Shown here: one piece after another, positions 1 through 11,699 of the stretch
Numbering within the stretch: position 1 is the first letter of the stretch
How the letters are laid out: each line of letters begins with the position of its first letter
NCBI RefSeq assembly: GCF_026210795.1
Contig: NC_089453.1
Span: 312,501 to 376,500, forward strand
DNA from: Rhizophagus irregularis
Lineage: Eukaryota; Glomeromycota; Glomeromycetes; Glomerales; Glomeraceae
Reading direction: 5' to 3'
DNA: 64,000 nt
The notes under the pieces: generated by a model
The model's input: only the letters and a program-made list of their open reading frames with translations
Database searches by the model: none
What the model was told of the DNA's origin: nothing
Position numbers and translations under genes: made by a program

Positions 1-742
1 TTGGATTCTAAATTTTCATCTTTATTTACATTTGGATATTTTTTTGAATATCTTCTAGGTGTTCAGATTGTTTAGAACACATAAAAAAATCAATTAATCT
101 TTTTACTTGCAAAATTAATAGTTCTGCTAGGATTAGCCCTTTTCCAATTATTAATTGTAAAGTATGCATTTTATATACTTGCCATTTGATTGAATTCATA
201 TTTGAAATAGTTTTTTTCATATTGGCAGTATATAAGGTTGCTTGCCGAAACCTGTTTGGCCTAATGCCGAAAGGTGAAACCTCTTATATAGTGCCGAAAC
301 GCCGAAACGCCGAAACTGCGAAACCTGTCAAAATTGCGAAACTGCCGAAACATGCCGAAACCTCTATAATAGGTTTCTCCGTAGCTTTCGGCATAGTCGA
401 TCATAAGATTTGCATATAGTTACGCCAAGTTACACCAATTAATAATATAATTTAGATGATCAAATAATCTACAGATAAAAGATTAAACTTCAATATTTTA
501 CCGTCGTCTTAGTTCTTTTAAGCTTTATCTAGTGTTAGAATTTTCATTTCTAACTCCCATATTAATATTATGATATTACACGTTTTTACAGTTTTTTTTT
601 AAGGGGCTTATATTCATTAAAGGAAAATGCGTAACATGCATTTAATAAACCCAATTCCGTCATCTCCTTTAACACCTGAACTAAAGTTTCTTTTACTTTC
701 TTCCGTTTTCTTAATAATAATATTAATAATAAACTGTTTCAA

Positions 743-3047
743 ATGACTGATCACATAGAAGATTCACCCATTAAAATGAAAAATAGAGGAGGTCGGCCAC
801 CTAATAGCATTTGGGAAGATATTAATAAAGGAGAAGCTGTTGGTTCTGGCAAATTTGCCGCCTCCTGCAAGTACTGTAAGAATACATGGTCACGCGGTGA
901 AGTTTCAAAGCTCGAAGAGCATCTTTCAAACCATTGTCCAGATGCGCCAGCAGCAGTTGTTAGAAGGTATATGACTAAAGTAATGGAACGGCAAGATGAT
1001 CCGAAGTCAGTCGTAAAAAAAGAAAATACTCTGAAGGTCAAAGTAACATGGATGATTACCGATGATTCAACAGAGCTTAACGAACAAAGATGTACACGAA
1101 TTAATCGTGCATTAGTTAAATTTTTTATTGCGTGCGGAATTGCGTTTAGAGTAGTGGAACATCCCTTTTTCATCAATTTTATAAAAGCAAGTCTTAATGC
1201 CGGGTACAATACACCAACAAGGGAAGTATTAGTAAATCAACTACTTGAACGTGAATTAGCTCAAGTGAACTTCAAAGTTAATTCTGAGCTTGAAAAGGAA
1301 ACGAATTTAACGTTAGGTTTGTTAAATTAAATAGGCTATCATACGTCATTTTTATTTAATCTTACTTACTATATAATATTAATTTATAATTTAGCCTTTG
1401 ATGGTTGGACGTCTGGTACACATCGTTCAATTTGGAACTTCATTGTAATGACTCCGTCGCGTAAAGAATATCTTTATCAACTTTCTGATTTGTCTGAAAA
1501 TTCGCACACTGCAGAATATCTAGTTACGGTAATTGAAAAGGTTATAGAAGGTATTGGAGAAGATCGAATATGTGCTGTAGTTTCCGATAATGCGGCCAAT
1601 GTTCGTAATGCACGAAAAATTATACATGAGAATCATCCAAAGATTGAGAATGTGCGATGCGTTGCACATTCTATCAATTTAATTGCATGCGACATCGTCA
1701 AGGAGAAGTTTGGGGAACGTTTATTAAAACGTGTTAATATTTTGACAACCTTTTTTAGAAGTTCTCATCAGGCTAATGCAAAACTTGCTCAAATAATTAA
1801 AGAAAAAGGAATTAGTGGAGGAGGATTAAAATTATATTGCAAGACACGCTGGACTACTGCTAGTGAATCCGTAAATTCAGTAATAAATTTGGAATCAGCA
1901 CTAGAAGAAATGGCCAGCGATCACGATAAAGTGCTAACAAATGATAAAATAAAACCGATTATTCAATCGAGAAATTTTTTTTCAAATTTACGAGTTCTTG
2001 GGTTTGTTCTGGATCCTCTAAGAAAAGCGGTACTTTCATTAGAATCGAGAAGAGCTACACTTGCAGATTGTTTCCTGAGCGGCGAAGACTTGCAGCTACA
2101 TTAAAAAAGTTACCCAAATCATTAAATCCTGCATTCCGAAGTCATTGTATCAAAGTAATAAATGAAAGATTTGATGAATTCGATGATGATAAGTATATTA
2201 CTTGTTTTTTTATGGATCCCAGATTTAGAAACGCGCCACTTAAAAAATGCGCCCTCATGAGAATTATCAAATGTGCAGCTTCAATCGGGAAAAATTTAGG
2301 TTTCGACCGTTACGAAGCTGAAACTTTATGTGATCAAATACAGAAATATATTAATGAGCAAGAGCCATTTGACCTAGATATCGGTTTTGCTAAAGATAAT
2401 CCCGTGAATTGGTGGAAATATATTAATACCGAACCAGAACCAGATGTCCTGCCAAGAATTGCAAGTTATCTATTTGCAATATGTCCTAACTCAGCAACTT
2501 GCGAACGTGGATTTTCGACTTTAGGATGGCTATTTCATAAACGTCGCTTAAATCTTAATGTGGATAAACTAGAATCCATGTGCAAATTAATTTTGTATTG
2601 GAAATCCAATTCAAAAACTGAACTTGGATTTTATGGAATTGATCAAAAAAAGAATACTGTCTTAGTGATGATGAGATCAATATACGTATTGCGGAAGCTT
2701 TTGCAGAAGATGACGATGAGGAATATAATGAGGAGCAAGCTTCTACTCAGAGATTAACTACAAGCGGCGAAACAATACCCGAAGACAATTGCCGTGTAGT
2801 AATCGAAAGTCTATGGATTGATCAATTTGTTAATTTATCGCATGATTCAATTACTAGTGAAATCGGCGATATTCCAAGAGATATATTGGATGATTCAGAT
2901 GAAAATAATGCGGAAGATGATGAAGTTGATGATAGTGGTAATAACAAGAGACCCGGAGAAGGTGACTATGATTATGATATAGATGATGTATTAGGTATGG
3001 ATGACGGTGATAATAATGACGATAATTATGATGATAATGAGGAATAA
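743..3047 (+). pseudogene. hAT transposase with BED zinc finger, two apparent frameshifts
   Basis: Exon 1 is 743-1316 and a 78-bp GT-AG intron spans 1317-1394. The splice joins phase-1 ends and restores the hAT signature LAFDGWTS, which carries the first catalytic Asp. An N-terminal BED-type zinc finger (CKYC ... EEHLSNHC) lies near residues 35-65. The second Asp is in SDNAANV (about 1585). The C-terminal hAT dimerisation region (about 2400-2620) includes CERGFS with the catalytic Glu. Reading must shift by one base near 2078-2085, between ADCFL and LAATLKKLP, and again in the A-run at 2645-2652. After the second shift an acidic Asp/Glu/Asn-rich tail runs to the stop at 3045-3047. The intact product would be about 740 residues. 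It would bind the element ends and catalyse cut-and-paste transposition in the nucleus. Both shifts could be mutations or assembly indels; the second is in a homopolymer. Confidence 0.9.
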
Positions 3048-3221
3048 TAATAATGAGAAATAATTACAATAGTTAATCCAATGAGAATTAATTCTAATAT
3101 CATGTGATTTAAATAATGATACTATTTAGGAAATAAATGATGTAATTATGCAGGGCAAAATATTCGCGATCAAAGTCCAGTTAACATATAATTATGCAGG
3201 CAATGCAGGCAATTGTAATTT

Positions 3222-3378
3222 TATATTATATTTTAAAACATTGCAATTTAATTAAGGAATAAGGATAAGCATATTATATTTTAAAAATAGTGCAATTTAA
3301 TTAAGGAATAAGGATAAGCATATTATATTTTAAAAATAGTGCAATTTAATTAAGGAATAAGGATAAGCATATTATATT
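3222..3378. repeat. 49-bp tandem repeat, about three copies
   Basis: A 49-bp unit containing gcaatttaattaaggaata and ending aaggataagc is repeated with boundaries near 3222, 3271 and 3320. It lies between the two transposon genes. Immediately downstream (about 3400-3500) a second, looser duplication of attaaatttattacattag occurs. No coding potential is seen. Confidence 0.85.
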
Positions 3379-3715
3379 AGAATCAATAAGTTTTAAGGAC
3401 TTCGTTAATTAAATTTATTACATTAGATCAATAAATTTTAAGAACTGCGTTACAAAAAAAATTTAGAACTGCGTTAATTAAATTTATTACATTAGAATCA
3501 AAACTGTGTTTATTTTGTTACAAATACTTTAATTATGTAGAATGTTATTATGTTCATCAGTTCATGTTTTAAACATTATAACGAATTTTAAAATTATTAT
3601 AAATATTATGAAATTTGAATTTTTTTTTCGCAATTCAAAACCAAATTGTATTTTAATTTTCAAATTGTATTTAATTTTCAAATTTCAAGTTACGAAAAAA
3701 TCATAAAAATAAAAA

Positions 3716-4388
3716 ATGGCAGCATTAGTACCTTTTGTCCCACCGCCACCACCAGTATTCCAATGGACGATTAACGCAGCTAGGCAATTAATCGCGGAGC
3801 GGAAACTTACATCGGCAATTCGAAAGAATTGCAAACCGTCATCATGTAAATGCATGGACAATAATAGCAAATAGGGTGTTCGTTGCAACGGGATTTGCAG
3901 CGACACCCAGGCAATGCCAAACAAAATGGAATGCCCTCAAACGAGGTTATGAAAACCTCAGTAGGATAATAAATAATAATGATGACGACATTCCTATTAT
4001 AAGCCCAAATAGTTTCGATAGAGCGTGTTTTGCTGATATGAACGATGAATTCTGGTTACAAACCGGTAATTATTATTAATTATTATTTTAAATTAATTTT
4101 ATTTAGGCAATTCATTCAATTCATTAATATTTTTATTGGATTTTAGATCTGTTTAGACGAGAGTATCGACGGCAGCATGCTGCGCATGATCGACGTCGAT
4201 ATGAATATAGATTGCGAAGGGAAAGAAGAAGGTCGCGATCTAGGTCTCGATCAAGAAGTAGATCAAGAAGTAGAGATAGAAGACGAGATAGAAGTAGAGA
4301 TAGAAGACGAGATAGAAGTAGAGATAGAAGACGGGACAGAAGTAGAGATAGAAGAAGAGGTAGAAGCAGGTCCCCACATAGAAGATAA
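3716..4388 (+). pseudogene. Transposon accessory protein: Myb/SANT-like domain plus RS-rich tail
   Basis: The ATG at 3716 opens MAALVPFVPPPPPVFQW, followed by a Trp-containing helix and an AERKL segment. A one-base shift near 3800-3830 is needed to continue into the frame with FERIANRHHVNAWTIIANRV and TPRQCQTKWNALKRGYENL. This W-(~x)-W spacing with QC..KW is typical of Myb/SANT-like DNA-binding domains. An intron at 4066-4146 (gtaatt...ttttag) joins FWLQT to DLFRREYRR. The second exon (4147-4388) encodes about 50 residues of alternating Arg-Ser and Arg-Asp dipeptides, like an SR-protein RS domain, ending at the stop 4386-4388. The product would be about 200 residues, nuclear and DNA-binding. 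Accessory Myb/SANT proteins are standard in PIF/Harbinger elements but not in hAT elements, so its place here is notable. The frameshift makes this copy doubtful as a functional gene. Confidence 0.75.
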
Positions 4389-4723
4389 AGATATTATTAA
4401 ATTTTAATTTTTATTATATTTTTAATCGTGTATTTTATTAGTTTAATATTAAATATTATAAAATAAATATTTACATACAAAAAATCATATTGTCTTTAAT
4501 CTTTATTCTTATAAATTGTTTAAATGCCGAAACTCTAATTAAATCATATAGAAAGTATTGCCGAAACGCCGAAACAGTTTCGGCAAGTTACGGCAGTTTC
4601 GCGATTTTGATAGGTTTCGCAGTTTCGGCATTTCTTGATGATTTCGCGAAACTAGTTTCGGCAGTTTCGCGTACGCCATTCTGCCGAAACCCTCTAGTTT
4701 CGGCAAGCAACCTTAGCAGTATA

Positions 4724-5120
4724 GCAGATATCTTTACTTTATTACAATTTTATTGATCATTTATCAATCATTTATTCAATTTTATCACTTCGCTATAATT
4801 ACTTCAGTTGAAAATCCTACATAATAATAATTTACAATCAGCTTAACATTCATTTAAATTTACTGCATATTAAATTTTATCAAAAAAAATTCTTTATTTA
4901 ACTCATAAAGTTTTACCAAATTTTGTCTATATGTGTATTTTAATAATATTCATAAACATTTGCTCAATGATAACTTTTTGATTACCAAAAATTCTATATG
5001 ATTATTTTGGCCATTTATTCTTGAATACCTAAATAATATATTTTGAAAATTTTAGGTTTCGCCCATAAATCTGTGGCTTTGCCCAAAGCTTCAAAGCCAA
5101 ATTAGCAGATGATCGGCAAA
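4724..5120. other. AT-rich intergenic DNA
   Basis: Nothing codes here. The stretch separates the hAT element from the next MITE and contains only AT-rich sequence and a short degenerate repeat around 5055-5100 (tttgcccaaagcttcaaag). Confidence 0.6.
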
Positions 5121-5122
5121 TA

Positions 5123-6082
5123 CAGTCAACTCTCTTTATAGTCACACATTTGGGACAGTCCATATTTGGTGATTATAAAGAGATGTGACTATATAAAAAA
5201 TTTCTTATATTAGTATATCATAATTCCGGCCAAAATTAACATAATTTTGGCCAAAATTATACTCAAAACTTTATTGTATCGTAACTCTGCCAATATTAAT
5301 TGTAGAGAGATGATCTTACCGTCATTCGATTCGTCTTGATGAGGCGGTTCTAATGGTATAAAATACATCGAAATCCAATCACTAGATTAATTTCTGAAAT
5401 TAAAAAAATATTAATGGTTTTTGTGTAATATCTCGGCCAATATTGATCCTAGAAAGACGATCTTACTACCATTCGATTCGTCTTGATGCGACGAATCTAA
5501 TGGTATAAAATACATCGAAATCCAATCACTAGATCAATTTCCGAAATTAAAAAATATCAAATGGTTTTTAAGTAGTAACTCCGTCAATATTGATCACAGA
5601 GAGATGAGCTTACCACCATTAGATTCGTCTTGATGAGACGATTCCAACGAGCTATTAATCGTCTTTTTACAATCACTAGGTACCGAGAAATTTAGCAAAA
5701 TGTTAAATGGCGCAGTAAACGTAAATCCAGAAATATAATAATGCCGATACTTAACATTTTGTTGAATAACTCATCAGCCAGTGATCGTAAAGGGATAAAA
5801 ATACCACCATTTGATTCGTCTCAGTGAGACGATTCTAACAAGCTATGGTGCATCTTTGTACGATTATTAGATGCCAAGTTATTTAATATATTCTTTATAT
5901 AACTGTGATTATAAACGGTTCTTTTTAATATAAGATTTTTGAGGATAGGTGTGATAGTGACTATAGATAGATTGTGACTATATAGGATAGATTTTAATAA
6001 TAAAGTGTTTTGAACATTCAACTGGTGTGACTATATAGTAGAATGTGACTATAACGGGAGTGACTATAGAGGGAGTTGACTG
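5123..6082. mobile_element. pogo/Tigger-like MITE, 960 bp
   Basis: The left end cagtcaactctctttatag and the right end ctatagagggagttgactg are inverted repeats of about 24 bp with two mismatches. They are flanked by TA at 5121-5122 and 6083-6084, the target duplication of Tc1/mariner-pogo elements. No transposase is present. The interior holds about four copies of a palindromic module (around 5281-5400, 5430-5555, 5576-5690 and 5766-5881) with the core attcgattcgtcttgatgag and a flank resembling aatcactagat. The same module type recurs in other elements of this window. Confidence 0.85.
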
Positions 6083-6084
6083 TA

Positions 6085-7251
6085 TTAGTAAATATCTAAT
6101 TATTGAAAATTTTAGTTTAAAGCTAACTTTGACAATATAATTTTTTTATTTTCATAAATTATAATGCTAAAAAAACATTTAGTATAGTTTGCCCAAGCAT
6201 TTTATGGCTTTAACTGTAGTTTCAAAATTAATGTGGCATGATATATTATATGATCGACAAATGATCAGCAAAGTGATAAATGCATGTCTACTATGCTCAT
6301 ATTGGCAGCATTATTAGTGGTGAACTGGTGATTACAAAGACTTTTTCTTGTAATTTTCACTCTTCTAATATTTCTTTTAAACTTTCTGCAATATGCTAAA
6401 CTGTGTGAGGAGGACCCCACTTACTTATAAGATAGGTCACTCTCAGGTTTAAGGTAAAAATCATATATAAAATTCTTTGCAGATCTTACTATAAAAGGAA
6501 ATGTGTGTTACATTATTATGATTTTTTTCCTTTTTAGCTAATTAACCAATAGAATTTAAGAAAAAAGTAAGATAAAAACTATTAGTAAAGGGCTAATTTT
6601 TTATGATGACCTTTATTATAAGTAAGCGGGGTTTTGTGTGAGGATAATAAATATAATACTATTAAAGTAATTTTATTAAGTATAAAGTTGAAATTAATAT
6701 ACAGTCAACTCAGGATCCCAGACATTATATATACAACTCAGTGGTAACTTTTTTGCAGATTGACCTAAATTTTACATTTAGTAGTCCAATTTGTACGAAT
6801 ATTTTTTTGTTTTGTAGCTCTCATTAAGCTCTACAAAATAAAAAAAATCTGCATGAATCAGCAAATCACTGAATACTGAGATAATTGCAAAAAATGAAAA
6901 ATAAAAAAAGAGCAAATTATATCGGCTGATTGAAAAAATTGTGCCTGATTTGCGCATCCTATATTTTGTTATGTATTACATAGATCATATACTTTTAGTG
7001 GCTTAGAGTTTTTGCAGATCTCTAAACGTCTCCTCTAAATTTATTAATACCCTGAATAAAATATTTTAAATATGTAACAAACTGAACAACTGATTAAAAA
7101 AAAAGAGAACTGATTAAAAAATTTCAAGTAAGAAATAGATAAATTTAATTGTAGTTTGCTCTTTATTTTAAAAAAACATGTCTAATATTATATAAAATAT
7201 GGCATTTTGTCTAAAAAAACTTTATTTATAAATAATTACTGGGTTGTACAT
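6085..7251. other. Non-coding, AT-rich; one palindromic module
   Basis: No gene is visible. At about 6750-6890 there is an imperfect palindrome (agtagtccaatttgtacga ... atcactgaatactgagata with tagctctcattaagctcta at its centre). It resembles the modules inside MITEs at 21405-21699 and 23262-23530. A lone end-like tacagtcaactc occurs near 6700 without a recognisable partner. Confidence 0.5.
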
Positions 7252-7383
7252 ATGTCCTTATTGTCAAATAATACGTTATGTAAGAAGTTTGAGTGTGAAA
7301 TATGTGGAAAAATCTATCAAAGACATTCTGGTTTAGAAAATCATATTGTTAAAGTAGAAATGTGGTACAGTAATTTTATGTAG
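7252..7383 (+). pseudogene. C2H2 zinc-finger fragment, 43 codons
   Basis: A short ORF reads FECEICGKIYQRHSGLENHI, which is one classical C2H2 finger (C-x2-C, Phe/Leu spacing, first His) with the second His position degraded. It stops at 7381-7383 and is followed by extremely AT-rich sequence whose translated ORF is only FD/FI/LF low complexity. It is probably a remnant of a multi-finger or transposon-encoded protein. Confidence 0.4.
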
Positions 7384-7987
7384 ATCAATTTTGTAGATCA
7401 TTTTATAGATCCCTTGATTTTTTTGATTTTTTTTGATTTTTTTGATTTATCTGATAAATTTGATAAATTTGATATATTTGATTTATTTATTTTATTAGTT
7501 TTATTTAATTTATTTGTTATATTTTATTTATTTGATATATTTATTTTATTTAATTTATTTATTATATTTATTTTAATTAATTTATTTGTTTTATCAAATA
7601 TTTTTAACTTTTATTTTATTATAAATAGTGTTAGGATTTTATTAAGTTGAGAGGATCAGTTTGTTAGTTAGTTAATTCACAGTATTGTAGCATTCGAGTT
7701 ATACAAAAAGAGTATTATTTCCAGTAGTATAATTCAAGATAGTTATTAATTTCACAACTAAGAGATTATTTATATTTTTTGTTGTATCTAAAATCTTACA
7801 TTATTTTAATAAAAACCTATTTTCTTTAACTGAACATTCAATGTTATTTCACGTGATTATTTGTAATCAACTTAAGACTCTCCTATTAAGTTAAATTCCA
7901 GTTAACCTGTTAAAACGTTAAAGTTTTTCAGTTGGCTTTAATCGTTAATAGGATAACAATATATTAAAAGTTAAAGAAGTTAATACT

Positions 7988-8575
7988 ATGAGACTGACCC
8001 TTTATGATTTGCCCGAGAAAGCTATTGAAAAAATACGACAGGCTTTAGTTTATCATATAAAAGAAAAACTAAAAAAAAATTTAAGACATGTTGGAGGTGT
8101 TTGTATTATGATTATTTGTATAGAAAGTCAATTTTTTGGTATTTTTAAAGAATATATACATGATTATTATCCAAAAATGGGAAATTATAAGTGTATTTTT
8201 AAAGGTATTAGTTCTTACCATACACTATTAAATGTATTGGAAGATGATAATTGGAGTATTAAATATTTTTCACAGCAACAACAAACATTTGTTTTATCAT
8301 ATTAACAATCACCAAATCTGAATGATCCTGATCCTCTCCAAGAACCTGATTCTTTTCAAGAACACAATCCTCTTCAAGAACTTTTACAAGATCAAAATAA
8401 GACATCAATGCATATAGCTAAAAAATGACGAATATATAAACCTAAACCCATACAAATCGTAATTTGCTGGAAGAGAAAAACAAAATTAAATGTGCGTAGT
8501 ATTGTATATTCATCAGGGTTTATTTTTATAAATTTTACAATTTCACGTACAAGAGTTATAGAAAATTTTTATTAA
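7988..8575 (+). pseudogene. Repeat-family ORF with two in-frame stops
   Basis: The open part (7988-8305) encodes 105 residues starting MRLTLYDLPEKAIEKIRQ. The same frame continues past a TAA at 8303-8305 with a coding-like segment rich in DPDPLQEPDS repeats, then past a TGA near 8426 into KPKPIQIVICWKRK and VRSIVYSSGF, and ends at 8573-8575. Continuity of a biased frame through two stops indicates a recently decayed gene of about 195 codons. I do not recognise a domain. The Pro-Asp-Pro-Leu-Gln repeats look like a disordered linker. Its position facing the transposase-like pseudogene at 8870-11108 suggests both could belong to one element. Confidence 0.55.
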
Positions 8576-8869
8576 AGAATAGACGAAAAATAAAGACATT
8601 AACGCACAGAAAGAAGGATAGGGGTTTTAAAAAAAATGTGTATTTAAAAGCATATACAGAATTAAAAATAAAACTAAAATCATAGAAATTCATTTGTATA
8701 AAAATTAGTCTATGTAACGAAAACTATTTTATTGGTTTAATTATTAATTGATAATGAAGTAAATGAAATATTTCGTAAAATAAGAATCTGTAAAACAAAA
8801 TTTTAAACTAATATTTTAAACAAATATTACTTAACACGTAAACATTTTGGCAATTACATTAAGTCAATT

Positions 8870-11108
8870 TCATTATATTCTTTAAAATATAAAAGTCTAT
8901 TTTCATATTCAAGGATATTAATAATTGCAGACTTTCATTCTTTTCCAGTACCACCATCCTTTGTTGTTCTTTTAAAAAAGTGAGAAACTTGTTGGTAGTT
9001 TTTTTTTTCCACTGCTGAGCAAAAAAATACTGCTAACCCAAAATTATAATGAATACGCATCATTTCTGAAATATGGTACACTAATATATGCATGTAAGGT
9101 ATGATATCACTTGCCTGATATAAGTAATTAAAATCTAAGAATTGATACAGCCATGCACAAGCATCATTAGAAAATTGCGTTGCATCAGTTTTAGAATCTT
9201 TTATTGCTTTATGAAGTAAATAAAATTTATCCCATAAACTTTAAATTTGAACTGCTTGTGAATATGGAAAAAGTTTAGACAAATCAAAATGTTTATCTTG
9301 TCATATTAAAGAAGTATATTACCAGTTAATTGATTCTACCTCAAGCCAAAAATAAAATTTAACATCAATTCGTTTCATTTCTTCAATTATTACATTTCTT
9401 GCTTTTTCTTTCCAAGTATTTCTAGATCTGAGTTTATCAAATACTAATCGCCAAAGAATATCTGTAATACCTAATACGTAACATAATATGCAATTTATCT
9501 GGCACCCAGTGTTGTAAAGGAATCATATTAAAAATTGCTGGTCGAATATGTCCCTTATAAAATGTAATAAAATGTATAATCTTTACGTATTTGATCCATG
9601 GTTTTACTGATTGTCTATTTATATAAAAAATCATCCTATTGTTCTTTTGATACTTCACACCAAAGACAAAAATACCTACTATTTGCTGCATTTAATCCTA
9701 AACACATTGCAAGAAATTTCCAATCTGAAGAGAAATAAAGTTCAACCTTCCACTTTATATTCTGATTATCTTTAAACCCTTCTTCTTTTAATTTTCTTAA
9801 TTTCATAGCTAGTGATTTTAAAATATTATTTAAAGTTTCATATTTTTTAACACCAGGATAGAGGACTATAGTATAATGATTTTCAGGCTGATACAGATTA
9901 TCAATATCATCAAGAATTGAGCAAGTAATCATAACCTGTTTAACCTTCTGTCTAACATTTCTCCCATCATCAGAGATTCGTAAATGTATTTTTGGATTTA
10001 TTACATCTAAAATTTTCCTTTCAATAAGACCAGATATTAGATATTTTTAAATATCAACAACATTTCGTTGTTCACCTTTTCCAATTAATTGTTGCATATT
10101 ATAAACAATTTCAGCATCATTGATATTATTTCTGAATTTACAAAATCATCAGATCCTAACAATATATTTATCAGTGAAATTGGTATAATTTCATTCATTT
10201 CATGTGTAATATCTCTTTTTTTTCTACAGAAACTTTCCATTCACGTGATAAATCTTGACTAATTGAAGCTAAAATTCGATATCCTTCGCATGATACTTGA
10301 CCTTTATCACATGCTTGAACGGCAGCTTTTGCTTTATACTTTATTTCTTTAATATTTTCCTTATTAACACTAAGGTAAAAAAAATTATTTCTAATATCAA
10401 ATTCAATAGATTTTAAACTAAGATTATCATCTGAATGACAATCTTTTACCTTTACTTGATCAAATATTGTAGATATAGACTTTGCAATTTTTTTAGCTCG
10501 ATTATTCTATCCAGTTGAAGTTAAATTGTCAAATGATTTTAAGACTGTTGCTCGTTGATGAATATCTCTTGCTTGCTAAAGTATTTCTAAATGAAAACCA
10601 AAAAAATGTGATCCTAAATAGCGTGTTTTAATTTCTGGATTTAAGACCTATTATAAAATTTTATATTTTACATTAATAAAATTTTTAGAATAATTCTTTT
10701 AATATTAATTTCTGTTTATTATAATTACATACTTTAGTATATAAACATGCTGCATTTAAGCTTAATTTTTCTGACTTTATATGATATTGAAATTTATCTC
10801 TATAATATATCCAATAAACTGTATTTTTTTCCATATATTTAATTATACATCAAACTACTTGTCTTGTCTTAACTTACTTTAATTTCATAATTATCTGGAA
10901 TTCAAAAACCTTTTTGACCTTTTATATATTTGAGATAAGTAGTATGTGTATAGTTTTCTTTTTTAATAATATCATAGTAAATATAACTTTGCTTACTATC
11001 AGAATATTGAATAATGAATTCTTTAGGATAATTATGAATTTCAACAGGTTTCTTTTTCTTTACTTGTTGATCTGTTTGAAGTGGTAAAGAAATTTCATTA
11101 GCTTCCAT
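8870..11108 (-). pseudogene. Decayed transposase-like repeat-family gene
   Basis: Read on the minus strand, coding-like sequence starts at MEANEISLPLQTDQQ (11108) and runs to about 8870, with many stops and frameshifts. A TGA replaces the expected Trp codon in GF*IPDNYEIK. The next GT (gtaagttaag) looks like a real donor. Downstream pieces include EGYRILASISQDLSREWKV, LNAANSRYFCLWCEVSKEQ, FNMIPLQHWVPDKLHIMLR and GLAVFFCSAVEKKNYQQVS. The order LNAANS..FC.WC, then MIPL.HW.PD.LH.MLR, then a VEKKN..QVS tail matches a protein family I associate with multicopy, transposon-like genes of Glomeromycotina and some animals; that link is from memory and unverified. No intact reading frame remains. The C2H2 finger at 7252 may or may not be related. 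Confidence 0.6.
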
Positions 11109-11409
11109 TTTTTTTTAAAAAAAAAATTTTAAAAAAAATTTACACACGTATTAATATGTAATGATTAGCAGTTATACCGAATTAAAATTTGTTGATAATC
11201 TTTATTTTCATTAATGGTTGAGCAAAGACTTCGAAAAATGTAATACAAAAAAACTGCCAATTAAAAAATGTATGCTATTTATAGCAAAATACCAGATTAT
11301 AATTTTGCAATTTTTCACCTCAAAAAAATTAGTTGACTTTTTTGATCAGCTGATATATTGGGTTTTTTTTGGCAAAAAGTCAGTTGTGAGTTTTATAAGA
11401 GATGTCCAG

Positions 11410-11690
11410 GGTCCTGTCCTGATAATAAATGATTAATTGCATTACTAGTTGAACTATTATTAATATGAATAGCTTCACATTTTTTTTATCTACACTTAAA
11501 ATTTTACACCTCTTAAGTGATTTTTCTTTATCACTTATTTGTTTATTACTAATATCTATTTTTTTAAAATATTTCCACATCCAACTTGATTTTTTTTAAC
11601 TACTTTTTACTTTCTTTGATTGTGACATTTCTTCAAAACTTGAAGGATGAGAATGATCTTGTCTTATATCAGTAATATTACTCATAATTA
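11410..11690 (-). pseudogene. BED zinc-finger fragment of a hAT-type transposase
   Basis: On the minus strand a start near 11682 gives SNITDIRQDHSHPSSFEEM, a stop, then SSWMWKYFKKIDISNKQ, a cysteine region, and after a one-base shift KCEAIHINNSSTSNAI. The W..YF ... C ... STSN order is that of a BED finger, but the second zinc ligand pair is lost at the downstream end. The sequence breaks off next to ccagggtcctgtcctg (about 11409). Confidence 0.4.
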
Positions 11691-11699
11691 TAAAGAATT

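Larger units (their letters stand above)
233..4715 (+). mobile_element. Complete hAT-like DNA transposon, two genes
   Basis: The ends are a perfect 19-bp terminal inverted repeat: taaggttgcttgccgaaac at 233-251 and its reverse complement at 4697-4715. The element is flanked by an exact 8-bp target-site duplication, gcagtata, at 225-232 and 4716-4723, as expected for the hAT superfamily. Both subterminal regions (233-400 and 4515-4715) are packed with short gccgaaac / gtttcggc motifs in both orientations, typical of transposase-binding subterminal repeats. Inside are a hAT transposase gene (743-3047) and a second gene (3716-4388) on the same strand. Perfect ends and target duplication suggest a fairly recent insertion, yet both genes show apparent single-base frameshifts, so this copy is probably not autonomous unless those are sequencing errors. 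Confidence 0.95.

Noticed and set aside
1-220. 64-residue minus-strand ORF at the window edge
   Set aside because: No recognisable domain and no supporting splice sites; could be chance.
751-1209. 152-residue minus-strand ORF
   Set aside because: Antisense of hAT transposase exon 1 with its BED finger.
4177-4407. Glu/Ile/Asp-repeat ORF
   Set aside because: Wrong frame of the Arg-Ser repeat exon 4147-4388, which joins the Myb/SANT exon by a proper intron.
7414-7650. 78-residue Phe/Leu/Ile/Asp ORF
   Set aside because: Low-complexity translation of a ttgatttatt-type repeat.
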